DNA from: Saururus chinensis
Lineage: Eukaryota; Streptophyta; Magnoliopsida; Piperales; Saururaceae
Direction of reading: 5' to 3'
Length of the DNA stretch: 64,000 bases
NCBI GenBank assembly: GCA_035235625.1
Contig: CP141141.1
Location: 40,075,719 to 40,139,718, forward strand
Under the pieces are notes generated by a model. It was not told the origin of the DNA and did no database searches. It saw only the letters and a list, made by a program, of their open reading frames with translations. This document shows positions 34,701-47,579 of this stretch, piece after piece. Numbering within the stretch: position 1 is the first letter of the stretch; each line of letters starts with the position of its first letter. Position numbers and translations under genes: made by a program.

Positions 34701-37700
34701 TTGGGCTGTTAGTTTTTCTGCTATAATGCAATCAAGCACTCTTATGCCTGAATAATTGAGCAAGTTGACTAATTGATTACTTGCTGGAATTTAACTGGGG
34801 AGGGATTTGGGTTATTTGGCTGGGTTAATTCCAGGTCTGCTCATTAATCATGCACCTTTGTCAAATATAGCTAATTGGGCTAGGGTTTGTCATGAATGGT
34901 GGTGATGTTTTTGTCTTTTTTTTTTTTTTCTGTTGGGAAGACTTATCCATAAAGAGGGAGATATCGAGATATCGCTATTGATGTGGCATAGGATTAATGC
35001 AGGGTGGGTAAAATGTAGGGCGGTGGAAGGAGTATTGTTTGAAAGGCGAGTCCCAAATAGGATTAAAGGTAAGTTCTACGTGACAACTATTAGGCCTACA
35101 ATACTCTATGGAGAAGATTATTAGGCACCAAAGAAAAGTCATGTAGATAAATTGAATGTAGCTGAAATGAGGATGTTGAGGTGAATGTGTGGAATAACCA
35201 GGACAAATAGGATTAAAAAGTGAAAACTTAAGGGTAGCAGTGTAGGTTGCTTTGGTATGGGCATGTACAAAGAAGACTAATGGATGCCCTGGTAAGAAGG
35301 TTGAAGGGTTTTATGGAAATGATGTCAAAAGAGGAAGAGGTAGACCTAAGAGAAGTTTGGATGGAATTAATAAGGAAGGATATGACTATGTTATATCTTA
35401 CAAATGAGTTGGCACAAAATAAGCAAGAATGGAGGTGAAAGATCCATGCCGTCACCCCAAATTGTTAGGAAAAGGCGCTACTTGATTATTATTATGTTGG
35501 GAGATTAGAGAAGATGCTTGTGGAAATAATTGTTAGACAAAAACTAACATGCCTAAACTATTCATAGGCGGATTGTGTAGGTGGCCTCACTTACCTGCCA
35601 GCACATCCTATGCAAAGTTCTTTTTTCTCATATTTTATGGGCTTATTTTGATTTTGGGCTTTAGTCTACTTTTCTAATTGAAGCATTACATATAAATTTT
35701 TGTTTTTTTTTTTGTGTGGTTATTTTCTCAACTTGTTTGACATTTATGAGGCACGGTGGTTTTTGAAAGCCTATTTGGATTCAAAGTTCATCCAAATTGC
35801 TCATTTATGAGTGAGCCAATTACATTTTCCTAGAAATTCTCATTGAAAAGTTGTCGTTTTTCCATTTATTCCTTGTCTATGTCAAATAGTTTCAAGTGGA
35901 TGTCGTCCTAAGTGCCTAGCTGAACAGCCTAAATTATTTTCATGTTAATTGACTGGTATCACCCGAGAGTTTCTTGCTACGTCAAATAATTGAAGTGGTT
36001 ATCCTTTTAGTGCATAGCTGAGCAGCCAAGGTGATTTCCAAGCTAATTTGACTGGTATCGCCTGAGTGTTTTGAGAAGTATGATACTGAGCCCTGCTTTC
36101 TTTGGTGGTTGTGTGTTTCTATAATTGCAAACTTGGATTTAGTTGCGACTCCTGCTGTCAAGACATATTCTTGACAAATGGAAGGAAACTGAAGCAATTG
36201 CTTCATTAGTTATTTGTTTGTACAATTTACTGCAGTATTTTGAATTTTGGTTTTTAAGATGGAAAAATCTGTTTTTTTTATAAGGTTGAAGCTGTTATTG
36301 CCTCAAAGATTATGTCTGGAAAACACAGCGTATCTACGTGGAAGGTATGTTTTTGCATCAATTTACCATTAAATCCCCTATCGTAGCCAGGAGGGCGTAT
36401 CATGCAATATTAGCCTTTCTGTTTTACCAGCTATTTGCTTTATTCTGTTCCATCATTCTGATTTTCTCGTTATTTTAATTTATGTTTGCAAATTAGAAGC
36501 TTGCCCAGTGTTTAGCATTACTGCCAAAGTCCAGGGGTGATGAGGACAGCTGGTCTTTGCTGCTGCACAAAATTCTTGTATTTATCAATGCTCATGTTAG
36601 TGATGCATTCCAAGGCCTTGAAGCTGGTAGGTTTAGGTTTTATAAGTGTCAATATTGTTCTTCCACAGGATGTTATCTTTAAAGCATCTGTCAGCAACTG
36701 CATCATGACATATTTTTCTTAGTTTCTTTATTTCATAGCGTGCATATCTGCAAGAATAGGAGAACAGATGAGAGGAAAGGTTTGGAGAAGACGATACCCA
36801 AGGGGGTTGACTATGTTCTTTTATTTATAAGAAACTACAACATTTACAATAGATATGGACTTTGTAAAGACAATCAGATTCTAAATATATCTAAGATATC
36901 CTAATCATATAAAATACAAAACTTGATATCCAATTATTCTGCGTATTAAAGACAAGTGTATTTCATAGACCTGGAACTACATGTTGCGTACACAATTTAA
37001 CACATAGTTGGTCATATTTACTAGGTGTTTGTTGGATATTAGTTACTTTTGGTGGTGGTGGTTCGTTAGTATGAAGTATCAACAATACTGTCGGTAATGA
37101 TTTAGTGGCCCTTCCTCAATGAACTATTTTATCATATTCAATTGATTTTCTTACATTCTGTTAATATTTATTTGACGTGTTAAAACTATTAGTTGCTTTA
37201 TGTGGTTTATTAAGTTAAAAAAATCTCAGCAGCATTCACCTAACATCATTACCTGCATGGCTGCAGAAACTAAAGGTAGCGAGTTTGTTAGACTTTTGGT
37301 TCCACCAGGGAAAGCTCTACCCCCTCCTTTGGGAGGTCAGCTATTACCAGGGGAAATCCTATCTGATCGATTGACAAACAGCTTTCAGCCTCTTCAGACA
37401 TGCAATGTCTCTGCACTGATGGAAAGCTGTTGTATAATGCTCACTAATCCTTACCCTGTTCAGGTATAATTGCTCTCTCACTCTGTCAGATTTTTTAATC
37501 GTTTATTTTGCTATTCTTCTATTAGGTTTTGTTTGTGCTTGAACACGATAGGTGGCTGTTCCCATTCAACCTTTGATATCCCTCATTGAGAGAATACTTA
37601 TGGTGGATGGTTCACTTTATCCAACCATGTTACCTATCACAACAGTAATGCAGCAAGAGTTTCTCTGTTTGGAGCTCCCAATTTTGCATTCATGCAGCTT

Positions 37701-39755
37701 GGATCTCCTGGTTTCTGTCATTAAAGGAGTACGTAGGTAAATATTAGAGATTTCAGATGCATCTCAATTCTTTATTTGTGTTTTCCTCTTGGAAATTCAT
37801 TGAGGAGACTTGTGTGTATATGCTAATGAGATGTATGTTTGGTAATTACGAGAATTTCTGTTTTTTGCAGTCAGCTTCTACCATATGCTGCACATGTTTC
37901 ACAGCTCCTTGGTCTGTATTCTAAGAGATGTGTATTGCCTCCATTGAGAGTAAAGGTGTATTCAGTCATGCGGACTCTCTTGATTTCCATGGGAGCTGGT
38001 AATGCAGTCTTCAGAATGTAGTGGTGTTTGTCTCAGAAGCCAATTACTATGCTAATTCGTCTGCTATTTGCTTTGATCAGGAATGGCTCTGTACCTTGCT
38101 GAGGATGTAGTTACCAATGCATTTGCTGATCTGCATTTTCAAAATTGTGAAAATGGTACAATAGTGCCCGACATTTTTTCTACAAAAATCCCTAGCAATT
38201 CCTCATGGCAATTTAGCCAGAGGAAGAGGAAACATATCTCTGAGTTGCCAGGAGTGCCCCATAGTGGCAGTAATGTGGAAGTATTAAAGACCACTCCGCT
38301 GCCTGTCCAGATAGCTGCACTACAAGCGCTTGAAGCTCTCATTACTGTGGTTAGTCTTCTTCTGCTCTGGTGAATTTTATTGTTTCTTCGTTATAGCAAA
38401 TTTGATAGAATTTGTTTATAACTGTTGAAGAGCCGTTTTTTGCAAAATTGTCTGGCATCAATGAGATACTCTAGTATATACCTAAGCAATGAAGGTTTTC
38501 GTACAATATTATTTCCCCTTTAGATTGTCCTTAGAATTTTTGCAGGGTGGAGCTTTGAGGTCAGAGAATTGGCGATCCAATGTGGACTCTCTTCTAATAA
38601 TGATGGCAACAGATGCTTGTGATGGAAGGTGGGCAAATGAGAAGTATGTTTTCCCATCTGGGGTTCTTATGTCAAGTCGAGCAGATTTCCAGCTGGCTGC
38701 ATTTCAAGCTCTGTTGGCATCTTTTCTATCCCCAGGCCGTGTTCGACCGCCATATTTATCGCAAGGCCTTGAGCTCTTCCTTAGAGGTAGTAATTATTTT
38801 CAGCATTCCATCTGCGAGATTCTGTCACTGATACTTTAATAATTTCTTTGTTACAGATAATTTAATAATTGTTATCACAAGAAAACTCATCTATCCTACA
38901 TTATTAGCCCTTGTCTCCTCAGATTCTAAACCTTGCCACTTTCTTCAATCTATCTGAGGTCATTACATGGTTGTAAATTGTCCTACATCATCTTTTCTTT
39001 CAAAATATGTTGTAGGCAAGCAAGAGACAGGAACTAAGCTGGCTGAGTTCTGTTCTCATGCTCTATTGGCACTAGAAGTACTAATCCATCCAAGGGCTCT
39101 CCCGCTGCATGATTTTCCAGTCTTTGGTCAAAACTCCTCGGTTAGAGAAAGGAACTCTGAGTTTCTGGAAAATGCATATTCTGGTGGTGAGAAACCTAGG
39201 ATTTCCCTTCCAGGTGGTGTTCCTGGAGTCGGTGAGTACGAACCAGATGACGAGTTGTTTGATAGTTGGCTGGGGAATGATGAGCAAATTGGTGCGAACA
39301 ACAGTGGTCTCTTAGAAGACGAGCAAATGAGGGAACCCCATGACCCACCCAAAACTGGTGATTTGCCAAGAGATGAGCCAATGAGAGAAGCAAACAACCC
39401 ATCTGAAAATGTGGTGTCAATGGCTGTAGATGTTTCTCAAATGGAGATCACAACTGGGGCCGCTCCAGAGAATGTGGTTGGCAAGGAGCACCAGGAATTA
39501 GCTGGTTTAAGTTCTGGTAGCCAGATAGTGCATGTTGAAGTAACAGAAACGAGCCAAGGAAATACATTATCAAGCAGTGATGTTGAACTAATAAAATGCA
39601 TGCCTGCTTTAAGTGGAAATCCCTTGGAAATTAGTAAAGATGCCGCTTATTACAAGGAGTTGAAACACTTACCAGATTCTGATGCATCCTCTCTGTATAC
39701 TTTACCGGATATTGTGGATGCTGACCCAGACACATCTGATGCAGATTCGGATTAG
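31745..39755 (+). CDS. PELP1/RIX1-type pre-60S ribosome assembly factor
   Basis: Thirteen exons join in phase: 31745-32020, 32394-32510, 32701-32765, 33203-33308, 33868-33939, 36285-36344, 36497-36626, 37267-37463, 37552-37736, 37871-37998, 38081-38349, 38546-38786 and 39016-39755, giving 861 codons plus stop. The N-terminal half is an all-helical RIX1-type repeat region (DKCWAGICLLGVTSQECSSD, AGRLVQPILKLLAEENTEAV, LITSFPSCIHRHFDNVEA). The middle carries further helical repeats (RVKVYSVMRTLLISMGAG). The last exon has the conserved GTKLAEFCSHALLALEVLIH, then a disordered acidic tail ending DADPDTSDADSD. In yeast and animals RIX1/PELP1 is the scaffold of the Rix1 complex for ITS2 processing and 60S maturation in the nucleolus. 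A nearby second Met (31754) could also start. Exon 1 is notably GC-rich. Intron 5 is 2.3 kb and holds a LINE. Confidence 0.9.
34933..35502 (+). mobile_element. 5'-truncated RTE-type LINE fragment in PELP1 intron 5
   Basis: The plus-strand frame reads WHRINAGWVKCRAVEGVLFE, then KGKFYVTTIRPTILYGEDY and, after a stop, VDKLNVAEMRMLR, MCGITRTNRIKK and WYGHVQRRLMDALVRR. This is the C-terminal end of the reverse transcriptase of plant RTE-clade LINEs. The 3' end carries ggaaaaggcgcta followed by attattatta, like the simple tail of RTE elements. GTTGGGA at 34933-34939 recurs at 35496-35502, a possible short target duplication. Stops make it dead. It is in sense orientation to the host gene. Confidence 0.8.
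35879..36070. repeat. Imperfect tandem duplication (~95-100 bp) in PELP1 intron 5
   Basis: The segments gtcaaatagtttcaagtgga...ttgactggtatcacccgaga and gtcaaataattgaagtggtt...ttgactggtatcgcctgagt follow each other with many substitutions, so the duplication is old. Confidence 0.7.
36627..37266. other. PELP1 intron 7
   Basis: A 640-base intron. 36760-36990 is AT-rich and vaguely like an antisense LTR (tttatttataagaaactaca), but I see no defined ends. Confidence 0.4.
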
Positions 39756-40985
39756 CCCCTTAACAGAAACTTTATTAATTCGTATGGCAGAGCCATGGAG
39801 GGAAAAGAAAGAAAATGATTTTTGCTAAGTAATATTGTAAATTATGTGAGATGAACGCAAGAATTTTACCACAAAAAGATGCATCCTTGCATGTTGTTTC
39901 ACACAAGCCATGATGTACTCTGAAGCTGTGGCCAATGGCCTCTTTGAGCCTGGTGCCTGAATGGGCAAGCTGGTCAGTATCTATTACGTCTGGCATTGGA
40001 AATTTTTGGGGCTGTTTTTTAAGTTGTACTACAGTAAAAAGCTTGTGTTCTTCAGATACTCTTGAAGGTTAAGGTGATTTGAAATCTGTTCTTACTCCAG
40101 TATGAGATCTTACCACGGAAAGAACAGCTTCAATAGTCATGTTCTTCTCACAGTCTCAATCACCAAGTCACAACATTCATCACTCAGAGAAAAATCATTT
40201 ACCCATTGAATCTTCGGTAATATTGTTTTTAAGTCATTGCAGAAACTTGAAAGGAGTTTCTATGCTGGAGTGTAGTAACTACATGGTTTGTTGCTATGCA
40301 TGGTGCTGGATAATGTGAGCCATCCATTGTATATTGTAGGCGCCTCCTTCAAAGTAGGACTAGTTGAGAAATCTTATGTTCAAATCTTCATCTGGCATTA
40401 AGCTATGCTTGTTTTTATTGGTCAAAGAGGATTGATTAATTGTTAAATCAAGCCCCTGTTTTTACGACAATGCAGATAAACATATTTTTTAGCTGAGGGG
40501 GAAAAATATTTTTTTGTGTCATGCCATTTTTGTGTTTTGCTTATCCTGTTAGGTTTCTGTTAACTAACATGTTTTTGGTGCTTTCGAAACAGTATAAAAT
40601 TAACAGTCTCAAACTTTATGCTGAGTGAATAATGGTTGAAAACTCTCATTACATGCATTTTAGTAGAAGTCTGGAAGCTATGGTATCTTGAGTGATCGCC
40701 TATGATGGAAATTGCACATGATGCGTTTGATAATGTCCTTTTTCAGGGTCAAGGGTGCTCTGTCTATTCAAATAGTGATAACTTTAGGAATATATGTCAT
40801 GTTTATTACTGCAATAAACTACCTTGTTGAAATGTCAAACCAGTGTGTTGAAAAGCATTCTCTTGCAAGGTACATTGCTTTCCCATGCAAAATAAATAAT
40901 TTTTTATTGATAGCATTTCATTTCAACTTGAATATTAAACTTATCATCCAACACCGTCCTAAAATATGGAGACAATTCCATCCGA
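39756..40985. other. Region downstream of PELP1
   Basis: Probable 3' untranslated region for the first few hundred bases, then spacer. No gene recognised. A possible box B-like motif near 40378 is too weak to call a SINE. Confidence 0.45.
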
Positions 40986-40989
40986 ACCA

Positions 40990-41430
40990 CAGATCAATTT
41001 AAATTCCTAGCGTATCTAGCAAGGAAAGGAGCAGTGCCATTGGCCTCCCTGTTCACTTAAACAGTAGAAAAACTTTCAAAGGGCAACTTTTACGAGCGTG
41101 ATCTATCTCAGGTTACCCAATTTGGAAGGATTCGGCTCTCTTATAGATCTTCAATGATGGATAACGAGTCCCCTTCAAAAAATGGCTTGTTGCAAGCCAA
41201 CGTGAGCCGCAAAATTGATAGCTCCCATTTTTGCAACGAGCTCCTCTTCTTCTGCTTCAGGAACCGGTATGTCCATATTACTAAAAAATGCAAATTATGC
41301 AATAGATGCATCTTTACAGTTCCACACCAAGGCGCCAAGTCCTGCCTTCTTAACTTCCTAAAACACCGCACCATCAAAATTTATTTCGAATACTCCTTGT
41401 GGAGGGCAACGGCCACCATTTGATCTTTTT
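40990..41430 (-). pseudogene. RNase H-like (RVT_3) domain remnant
   Basis: The minus strand reads SILRLTLACNKPFFEGDSLS and IIEDL, then past a stop ESRILPNWVT, KLPFESFSTV and VNREANGTAPFLARYARN. The order EGDS...NREAN...LARYARN is that of the plant reverse-transcriptase-like RNase H domain found at the end of L1-type LINEs and in derived single-domain genes. Several stops; no adjoining reverse transcriptase seen. Confidence 0.7.
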
Positions 41431-42084
41431 TGGCAGAAAATCAGAGTTCTTTCTATTACTGCTATGGAAATTCAGTAGAAGTTCCTGAGCAGCCACCACT
41501 GCCAGCAATACCATACACTGTCTCCGTAGGGTACATACCCACGATTATATCCCCATTTAACCAGCCTATATTATGGGCGGGAATTTGAACACCCCTCTTT
41601 ATAATAATAAAAATATATACGCTTCTTTATGTTGTTATTCAATATGACTCATTTATGTGATTCTCCAGCACTGCCCCTACCATATTCATTGGGTTATATG
41701 TTAGATGTATACGGTAATGTCCCTATTTTTCTTTTATGTTTGTGATTTTTTTACAAATGTTTCCTCATTTTTCCGATAGGTAATTTAATGTTTTGGCATA
41801 TTTGATTGTATATTTTAACTCAATATTTATACTCGTAGAGTCATGAATAAGGTCTAGTGGTAGGTTGTGGGCCTTGACGCACCATAAAATCTTTTGGAGC
41901 AAAAAAGGGAAGAAAAACAATGAGAAAAATAAAAATGAAGAGAAGGGGGAAAAGAAAAAAAATTGGTAGCTTTTGTCTGACCCCACACACACACACAACC
42001 TCTGCTAGTAGACTCTTCTTTCTCTCTCTCTTTCTTTTTCTTTGTTTGGGGACTGCCATCGGCCTTCATCTGGCCTCCAGCAGG
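41431..42084. other. Intergenic, low-complexity patches
   Basis: Purine-rich run at about 41905-41965, a CA repeat near 41985-41998 and a CT-rich run at about 42010-42050. No gene recognised. Confidence 0.6.
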
Positions 42085-42460
42085 TGTTATGAACATGGTA
42101 GAATTTGTGAAGAAAGAGAGGGAAGGTAGGGAATTGTGAGGCAAGAAGTAGACTGAGAGAGGAATTGGGATGAGCCACACTTGCTGATTGCCAGTGCGAT
42201 CTCTCCAAGAAGAAGGGGATCACGATTAGATAAGAGAAGTCGGAAGAAGGCTGGGGAAAATAGGTTAATTATTTCTTAATCTCTAATTACAACGATCCAA
42301 CCTATTTAAGGTTGATGCCCATCAAGCTACATAGAGAAAACTAACTAACTGCATCGACTAAAATTGACTAATGACTAATTAAAACAAAGCAAAGTGCACA
42401 CTAACATGACTACCTACGTGCACATTATTATAACTGACTAACTAACTGGAGAACATAACA
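42085..42460 (-). repeat. Gypsy 3' LTR (left copy)
   Basis: Direct copy of 47188-47579, shorter by about 16 bases through small indels. Its inner neighbour on the minus strand is the polypurine tract. Confidence 0.9.
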
Positions 42461-45400
42461 TCCCTCCACCCATGGAAGACAACTTATCCTCAAGGCAATC
42501 AATTAGGAAATTAGCTGAGAAAATCCTCTTCAAGAAGCTAGGTGGCATCTTCTAAAGGCTGATCTTTCCATGCAACAAGGACCTCACTAATGAGGTGACC
42601 CTAACAACAAATTCTCCGAGTGGCTTGAATAGAAGTAGGAGTCAAAGTAAGTGTAGTAGCTGAAGGTGGAGCATGTGGTGGTAGAATGGGCGTTATAGCA
42701 ATTGGGTCTCCAACAAGCAAATGAAGATGGGAGACATGGAATATGGGGTGAATGCGTGCAATCGAAGGCAACTAGAGCTTATAAGCCACCTTGCCCACCT
42801 TTTCCACAATTAAGTATGGACCATAAAAATGGGGAAACAGCTTGTGGTGGCTAGATGAACGTGCTGACACTTGATGATATAGCCGAAGTCGCACATAAAC
42901 CCAATCACCCACGCAGAATTCCTTGTCTGTATGAGAATGATCATAAACATGTTTCATTCTATTTTGGGTTGCCTTCAGGTTTCTTTTGAGAGATCAAAGG
43001 ACTTCATCTTGTTCCTGTAATGACTGGTCAACAGCCCCCATATCTTAACGGTGTGGCACATAGGAGAGAATGGTAGGAGGCTGCCCATAAACCACCTGAA
43101 AAGGTGTCAATCCAAGGGACATGTGATAAGTAGTATTATATAACCATTCAGCCCAAGGGAGAAGAGTGAGCCACCTGAGGGGATGATCTCCTGTAAAACA
43201 TCGCAAATACTGCTCTAAGGCAGTAGTTAAGACCCTCTATTTGATTGTCTGTTTGAGGATGATAGGATGTGCTCATCTTCAAAGCAGTACCCTGTAGCTC
43301 AAAGAAACTACTCCAAAATTTGGACAAGAACACGGGGTCACGATTAGAGACAATAGAACGTGGCATGCCATGAAGGCGTGCAATATCCCGAACGAAAACT
43401 TCTGTCACGTGGCCAGCAATGTAAGGATGACCCAAGGGCGAAAAGTGTGCATATTTGGATAAGGACCAATGACAACCAAAATGACATTTTTTCCTTGAAC
43501 TAGGGGTAAACCCTCAATGAAGTCCATAGATATATCTTCCCAAATGTGCTATGGAATAGGCAGTGGCTGTAGTAATCTTGCGGGAGAGAAAGTAAGGCCC
43601 TTAGCTTGTTGACATACATCACAAGAAGTGACAAAATCATGGACAGCTTTCTTGAGGCCCTTCTAATAACAACTTTGAGAAGTCTGCTTATATGTTCTAA
43701 ATTGCCCCTTGTGGCCAGCAATAGGTGAAGAGTGAAAATAATGGAGAAATTGTTGTCGTAGCTGAGGAACAACAGGAATCCATAAGCGATCCTGCCAAAT
43801 AAGTAAATCACCCTGCATAACAAAAGGCAGTGAACATAATGGATCATCACATAACCTAACAATGAGTGAAGCTATCTTTGTGTCTTGGTCATAGGCATGA
43901 AGCAAATCAACTATAAATGGGAAGGTCAACATGGACAAACTAGAAAGATAAGAACCCTCTGACTAGCGAGATAGTGCATCAAGAGCTTGGTTGTCTCTCC
44001 CCTTTCTATAAATCAATTGATTCAATTCATAATCATATCCGAGGAGTTTAGAAACCCATCTCTGCTGAGAAGGAGAGGCCACCCTTTGATCGAAAAAGTA
44101 AAGCAAGCTGTGATGATATGTTTGGATTAGGAATTTTTGCCCCAAGAGACAAGGTCTCCACTTCGTTATTGCATGAACAATGGCTAACATTTCCAACTCA
44201 TAAGTGGATAGCTGTGTATGTCCGGAGATTGCCTTAGATAAATAAGTAATGGGTCTGCCGCCCTGCATAAGCACCGCTCCCAATCCATGTGAGGAGGCAT
44301 CACTGTTAATGACAAACATTTGGGAGAAGTCTAGAAGTGCTAGCACAGGTGGTGATGACATAGCTAGCTTTAGAGCATCAAAAGAGATTTGTGCTTCTGA
44401 AGTTCAATGGAAAGCCCCCTTCTTGAGGAAGGCAGTGAGATGTGCGGCTAGTGTACCATAACCTAAATAAAGCGCCTGTAATATCCTGTCAAGCCCAAAA
44501 AACCCCTGAGCGCCTGAATAGTAGAGGGAGTTGGCCACTTGATAATGACCTCAATGTTGGAAGGATCCGTAGACACCCCTGAAGCTGAGATGACATGGCC
44601 AAGATAATTAACCTACGGTAAACCAAATGCACACTTTGATTTTTTAAGGAACAGATCCTAACTAAGTAGGGTAGAGAAAACTACACGAGTATGTTGCAAA
44701 TGCTCCGATCATGAGCAACTATAAATCAGGATATCATAAAAAAATTCTGATACAAATTGTCTCATATAAGGCCAAAAAATATTATTCACCGGGCTCTAAA
44801 AAGTAGAAGGAGCATTCGAAAGACCAAAGGGCATGACCATAAATTCATAATGGCCATCATGTGTCCTGAAAGTTGTCTTATGGATGTTGGGTGGGTGCAT
44901 CCGAATCTGGTAGTACCCTGAATGTAAATCCAACTTAGTAAAGATAGTCACCCTCGCTAATTCATCTAACAACTCTTTGATCACAGGAATGGGGTATTTA
45001 TCGTTAATAGTAATAGCATTCAAGGCACGATAATCCACACAAAAGTGCCATGATCCATCTTTTTTACAGACAAGAAGCACTAGAGAAGATTACTGGCTGG
45101 TGCTGGGTCGAATGAGACCTGAAGTGAGCATTTCCTGTACCAAGCTCTCAATCTCATCTTTCTGCACTTGAGGGTACCGGTAGGGGCAGACATTAGCTGG
45201 TGGACACCCTGGTTGAATATGAATTTGGTGATCATGCTGACGAGCTAGAGGTACAACTGTTGGTGCCTAAAAAATCATATCATACTCGGCCAGCAGAGAT
45301 CCCAAATCCTTCGGAATACTCGCGAACTTGGCGGTCAGTACACAACTGTAGTAAAAGTCCCTTGGTAGCAAATTTAAAGAGGGAATTTATGGGCTGAGCT

Positions 45401-47187
45401 GAATGAAGAGTACTTGGTTGCTGCCCACATTGTTGAATTTGCGAATCCCCATAAAGAAAATCCATATGCAGCTACTTAAAATCCCAAGTAATAGGTCCAA
45501 GGTCTTGGAGCCATTGAACTCCTAACACCATATCCACCCCCTTGGTAGGAAGCAAGAAGAGATCTATATGAAATAAATGGCCTTGGATCAGCAGAGGAAT
45601 AGAAGGACATACCACACTGCTCTGCATATATCTCCCATCACCGATAAGCACATCGAAGGAAGTAGAGGGCTAAATGATGCACCCCAACGTTTGAGCCACC
45701 CTATTATTAATAAAATTATGTGTGTTGCCGCTGTCAATAAGAATGGAGACTACTTGCTGTTTGACAGATCCATCCACTCGAAATGTGCGGGTTTCATAAG
45801 ATCCACCGAATGCATGCATAGAAATCTTTGGAACATTCTTTGGCTAATCGTACACTGAACTATCACTTGTGTCCAGCCCTTCTTCCATTATCAATACAGA
45901 GCCTGGGCATTTGCATTTGTGACCTGGGACAAATTTTTTGTCACAATTAAAACAAAGGCCACGAGAGCAGCAGTACTCCATCTGGGCAAGAAGTAAGGCG
46001 TCGGACAGGGCCAAGGGCAGCTGTAGGGTTAGACAGAGTAGGTCGGATACTTGGTAAGGAACAGTTTTCCCTCTACAGGCGCCGGAGTCACTCCTCCTAA
46101 ATGAGGAGTAGGCAAATTGCCTGGCGGAGCTTGGCCGGTTCGAATTGAAGTACTTTAGCCTGGATATCTTCTTGCAGCCAGCTGATAAACTTAGAGAGAA
46201 GGGCTGATGAGGTTCATTCCACTCGGGTGGTCAGCCGTACAAAATCGGTCTGATAGGTCTGGATAGAAGAAGTTTGGCAGAGATTATGCAGATGAGTCAA
46301 AGTCCTCATACTCATTGGGCCCAAAACAAGTACAAAGTTCTACCACTAAATAGTCACATGTTATCACGCCCTCTTGTTGTTCAAGCTGTTGTAGCCACAC
46401 CAATGCATCCCCCTTAAGGTGGAAGGATGCCAAAAGCACACACTGATCTGGTTGTGTCCCTTGATAGGAGAAGAAACATTCCGCTCACGAAACCCATTCA
46501 TTGGGGTTGTCTTCACCTGAGTATTCAGGAAAGTTGAGACGAATGGTGCTCACCTTAGGGGCCAGCCCGTATGTCCCATCATCTGCTGCCTCATCACTAT
46601 ATAGGTCATTGTCTTGCCACAACAGAACATGAGATTGATCCTAGTTGGCGTTTGCAAAGTTGGGTGTGCAACTAGGTCCAGTAGTAGCCGGTGGAGGAGC
46701 ACGCCTATCACTGGTGGTGGACATTAGCATGGTGGAGGGCACACCACAGCTTGACCCGAAGTGTGTGGATGGGGGGAAAGGATGCTCAAGTATTCCTTTT
46801 CCATGGGGGCGGTACGCTGGAGGAGGAGCACCTAGTGGTGGAGTTGGGCCCTAGCTAGCTGTGAAGGCTACCAAGCAGGCTGCTTGGTCCTTTCTAATCT
46901 GCTTCAACGTGGCCTACTGGCGGTCCGCTGATGAATAGAGGTTTGCCCAAAGTTCTTGGATTGAGACTAAATGGCGGCTAGGGTAGAGAGCACAAGCTCC
47001 CAGCCGCTAGGGACTGAGTTGTCAGTGGTGATGGGGGTTGTTTCCGCCCCAGCTCTGCTGGTGCTACCGCCATGCTATTTTCCAGTGGCTCATCCTCAGG
47101 GGCTGTAGCTGGTGTCCTTTCATAGACTCTTCCCGCAACCATCGTAGAACAATGACCAGCCGAGGATCTGAGAGCTCTGATACTAGT
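42461..47187 (-). pseudogene. Gypsy gag-pol remnant
   Basis: From right to left on the minus strand: gag (about 46600-46280, LNFPEYSGEDNPNEWV, GDALVWLQQLEQQEG); zinc knuckle CFNCDKKFVPGHKCKC (about 45950-45900); protease LIDSGNTHNFINNRVAQTLG (about 45755-45690); reverse transcriptase (45080-44690, [43 protein letters not shown]). The active-site stretch is EFFYDILIY, one residue short of the usual xxDD. Then RNase H (44361-43963, INSDASSHGLGAVLMQ, STYELEMLAIVHAI), an integrase zinc-binding part (SSPIAGHKGQFRTY), integrase core (43435-43150, STSYHPQTDNQIEGLN) and a C-terminal part (FYGPYLIVEKVGKVAYKL) with a chromodomain-like WKDQPLEDATW segment near 42590. Broken in many places. Confidence 0.9.
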
Positions 47188-47579
47188 TGTTATGAATGTT
47201 ATAGAATTTGTGAAGACACATAGGGAAGGTAGGGAATTATGAGGCGAGTAGTCGACTGAGAGGGAGTTGAGGAATTGGGATGATAGGATGAGGCACACTT
47301 ATTGATTACAAGTGCAATCTCTCCAAGAAGAAGGGGGTCGAGATAAGAGAAGAGAAGTCAGAAGAAGGCTGGGGAAAAATATGTTAATTATTTCTTAATC
47401 TCTTATTACAACGATCCAGCCTATTTAAGGTTGACGCCCATCAAGCTACATAGAGAAAACTAACTAACTACATAGACTAAAGCTGACTAATGACTAATTA
47501 AAACAAAGCAACATGTACACTAACATGACTACCTTCGTGCACATTATTTTAACTGACTAACTAACTGCAGAACATAACA
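47188..47579 (-). repeat. Gypsy 5' LTR (right copy)
   Basis: 392 bases. On the minus strand it is followed by AACTAGTATCAGAGC, the initiator-tRNA primer site. Confidence 0.9.

Larger units (their letters stand above)
42085..47579 (-). mobile_element. Ty3/gypsy LTR retrotransposon, complete but inactivated (5.5 kb)
   Basis: Direct LTRs lie at 42085-42460 and 47188-47579, TGTTATG to CATAACA. Flanking 5-mers GCAGG and GCCGG match at 4 of 5. On the minus strand the primer site CTAGTATCAGAGC lies just inside the right LTR and a purine tract (gggtggaggga) just before the left LTR, so it reads right to left. Domains in order: gag, zinc knuckle, protease, reverse transcriptase, RNase H, integrase, chromodomain-like end. 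Many stops and frameshifts. The LTRs differ by substitutions and small indels, so the insertion is not recent. Confidence 0.93.

Noticed and set aside
36760..36990. Antisense solo LTR in PELP1 intron 7
   Set aside because: Only compositional resemblance; no TG/CA ends with a target duplication could be placed.
40320..40410. Possible tRNA-derived SINE (gttcaaatctt box B-like motif)
   Set aside because: Box A is poor, and no poly-A/T tail or target duplication was found.
42005..42223. Overlapping minus-strand frames at the gypsy LTR edge
   Set aside because: They straddle the LTR boundary and a CT-rich tract; no coding signature.
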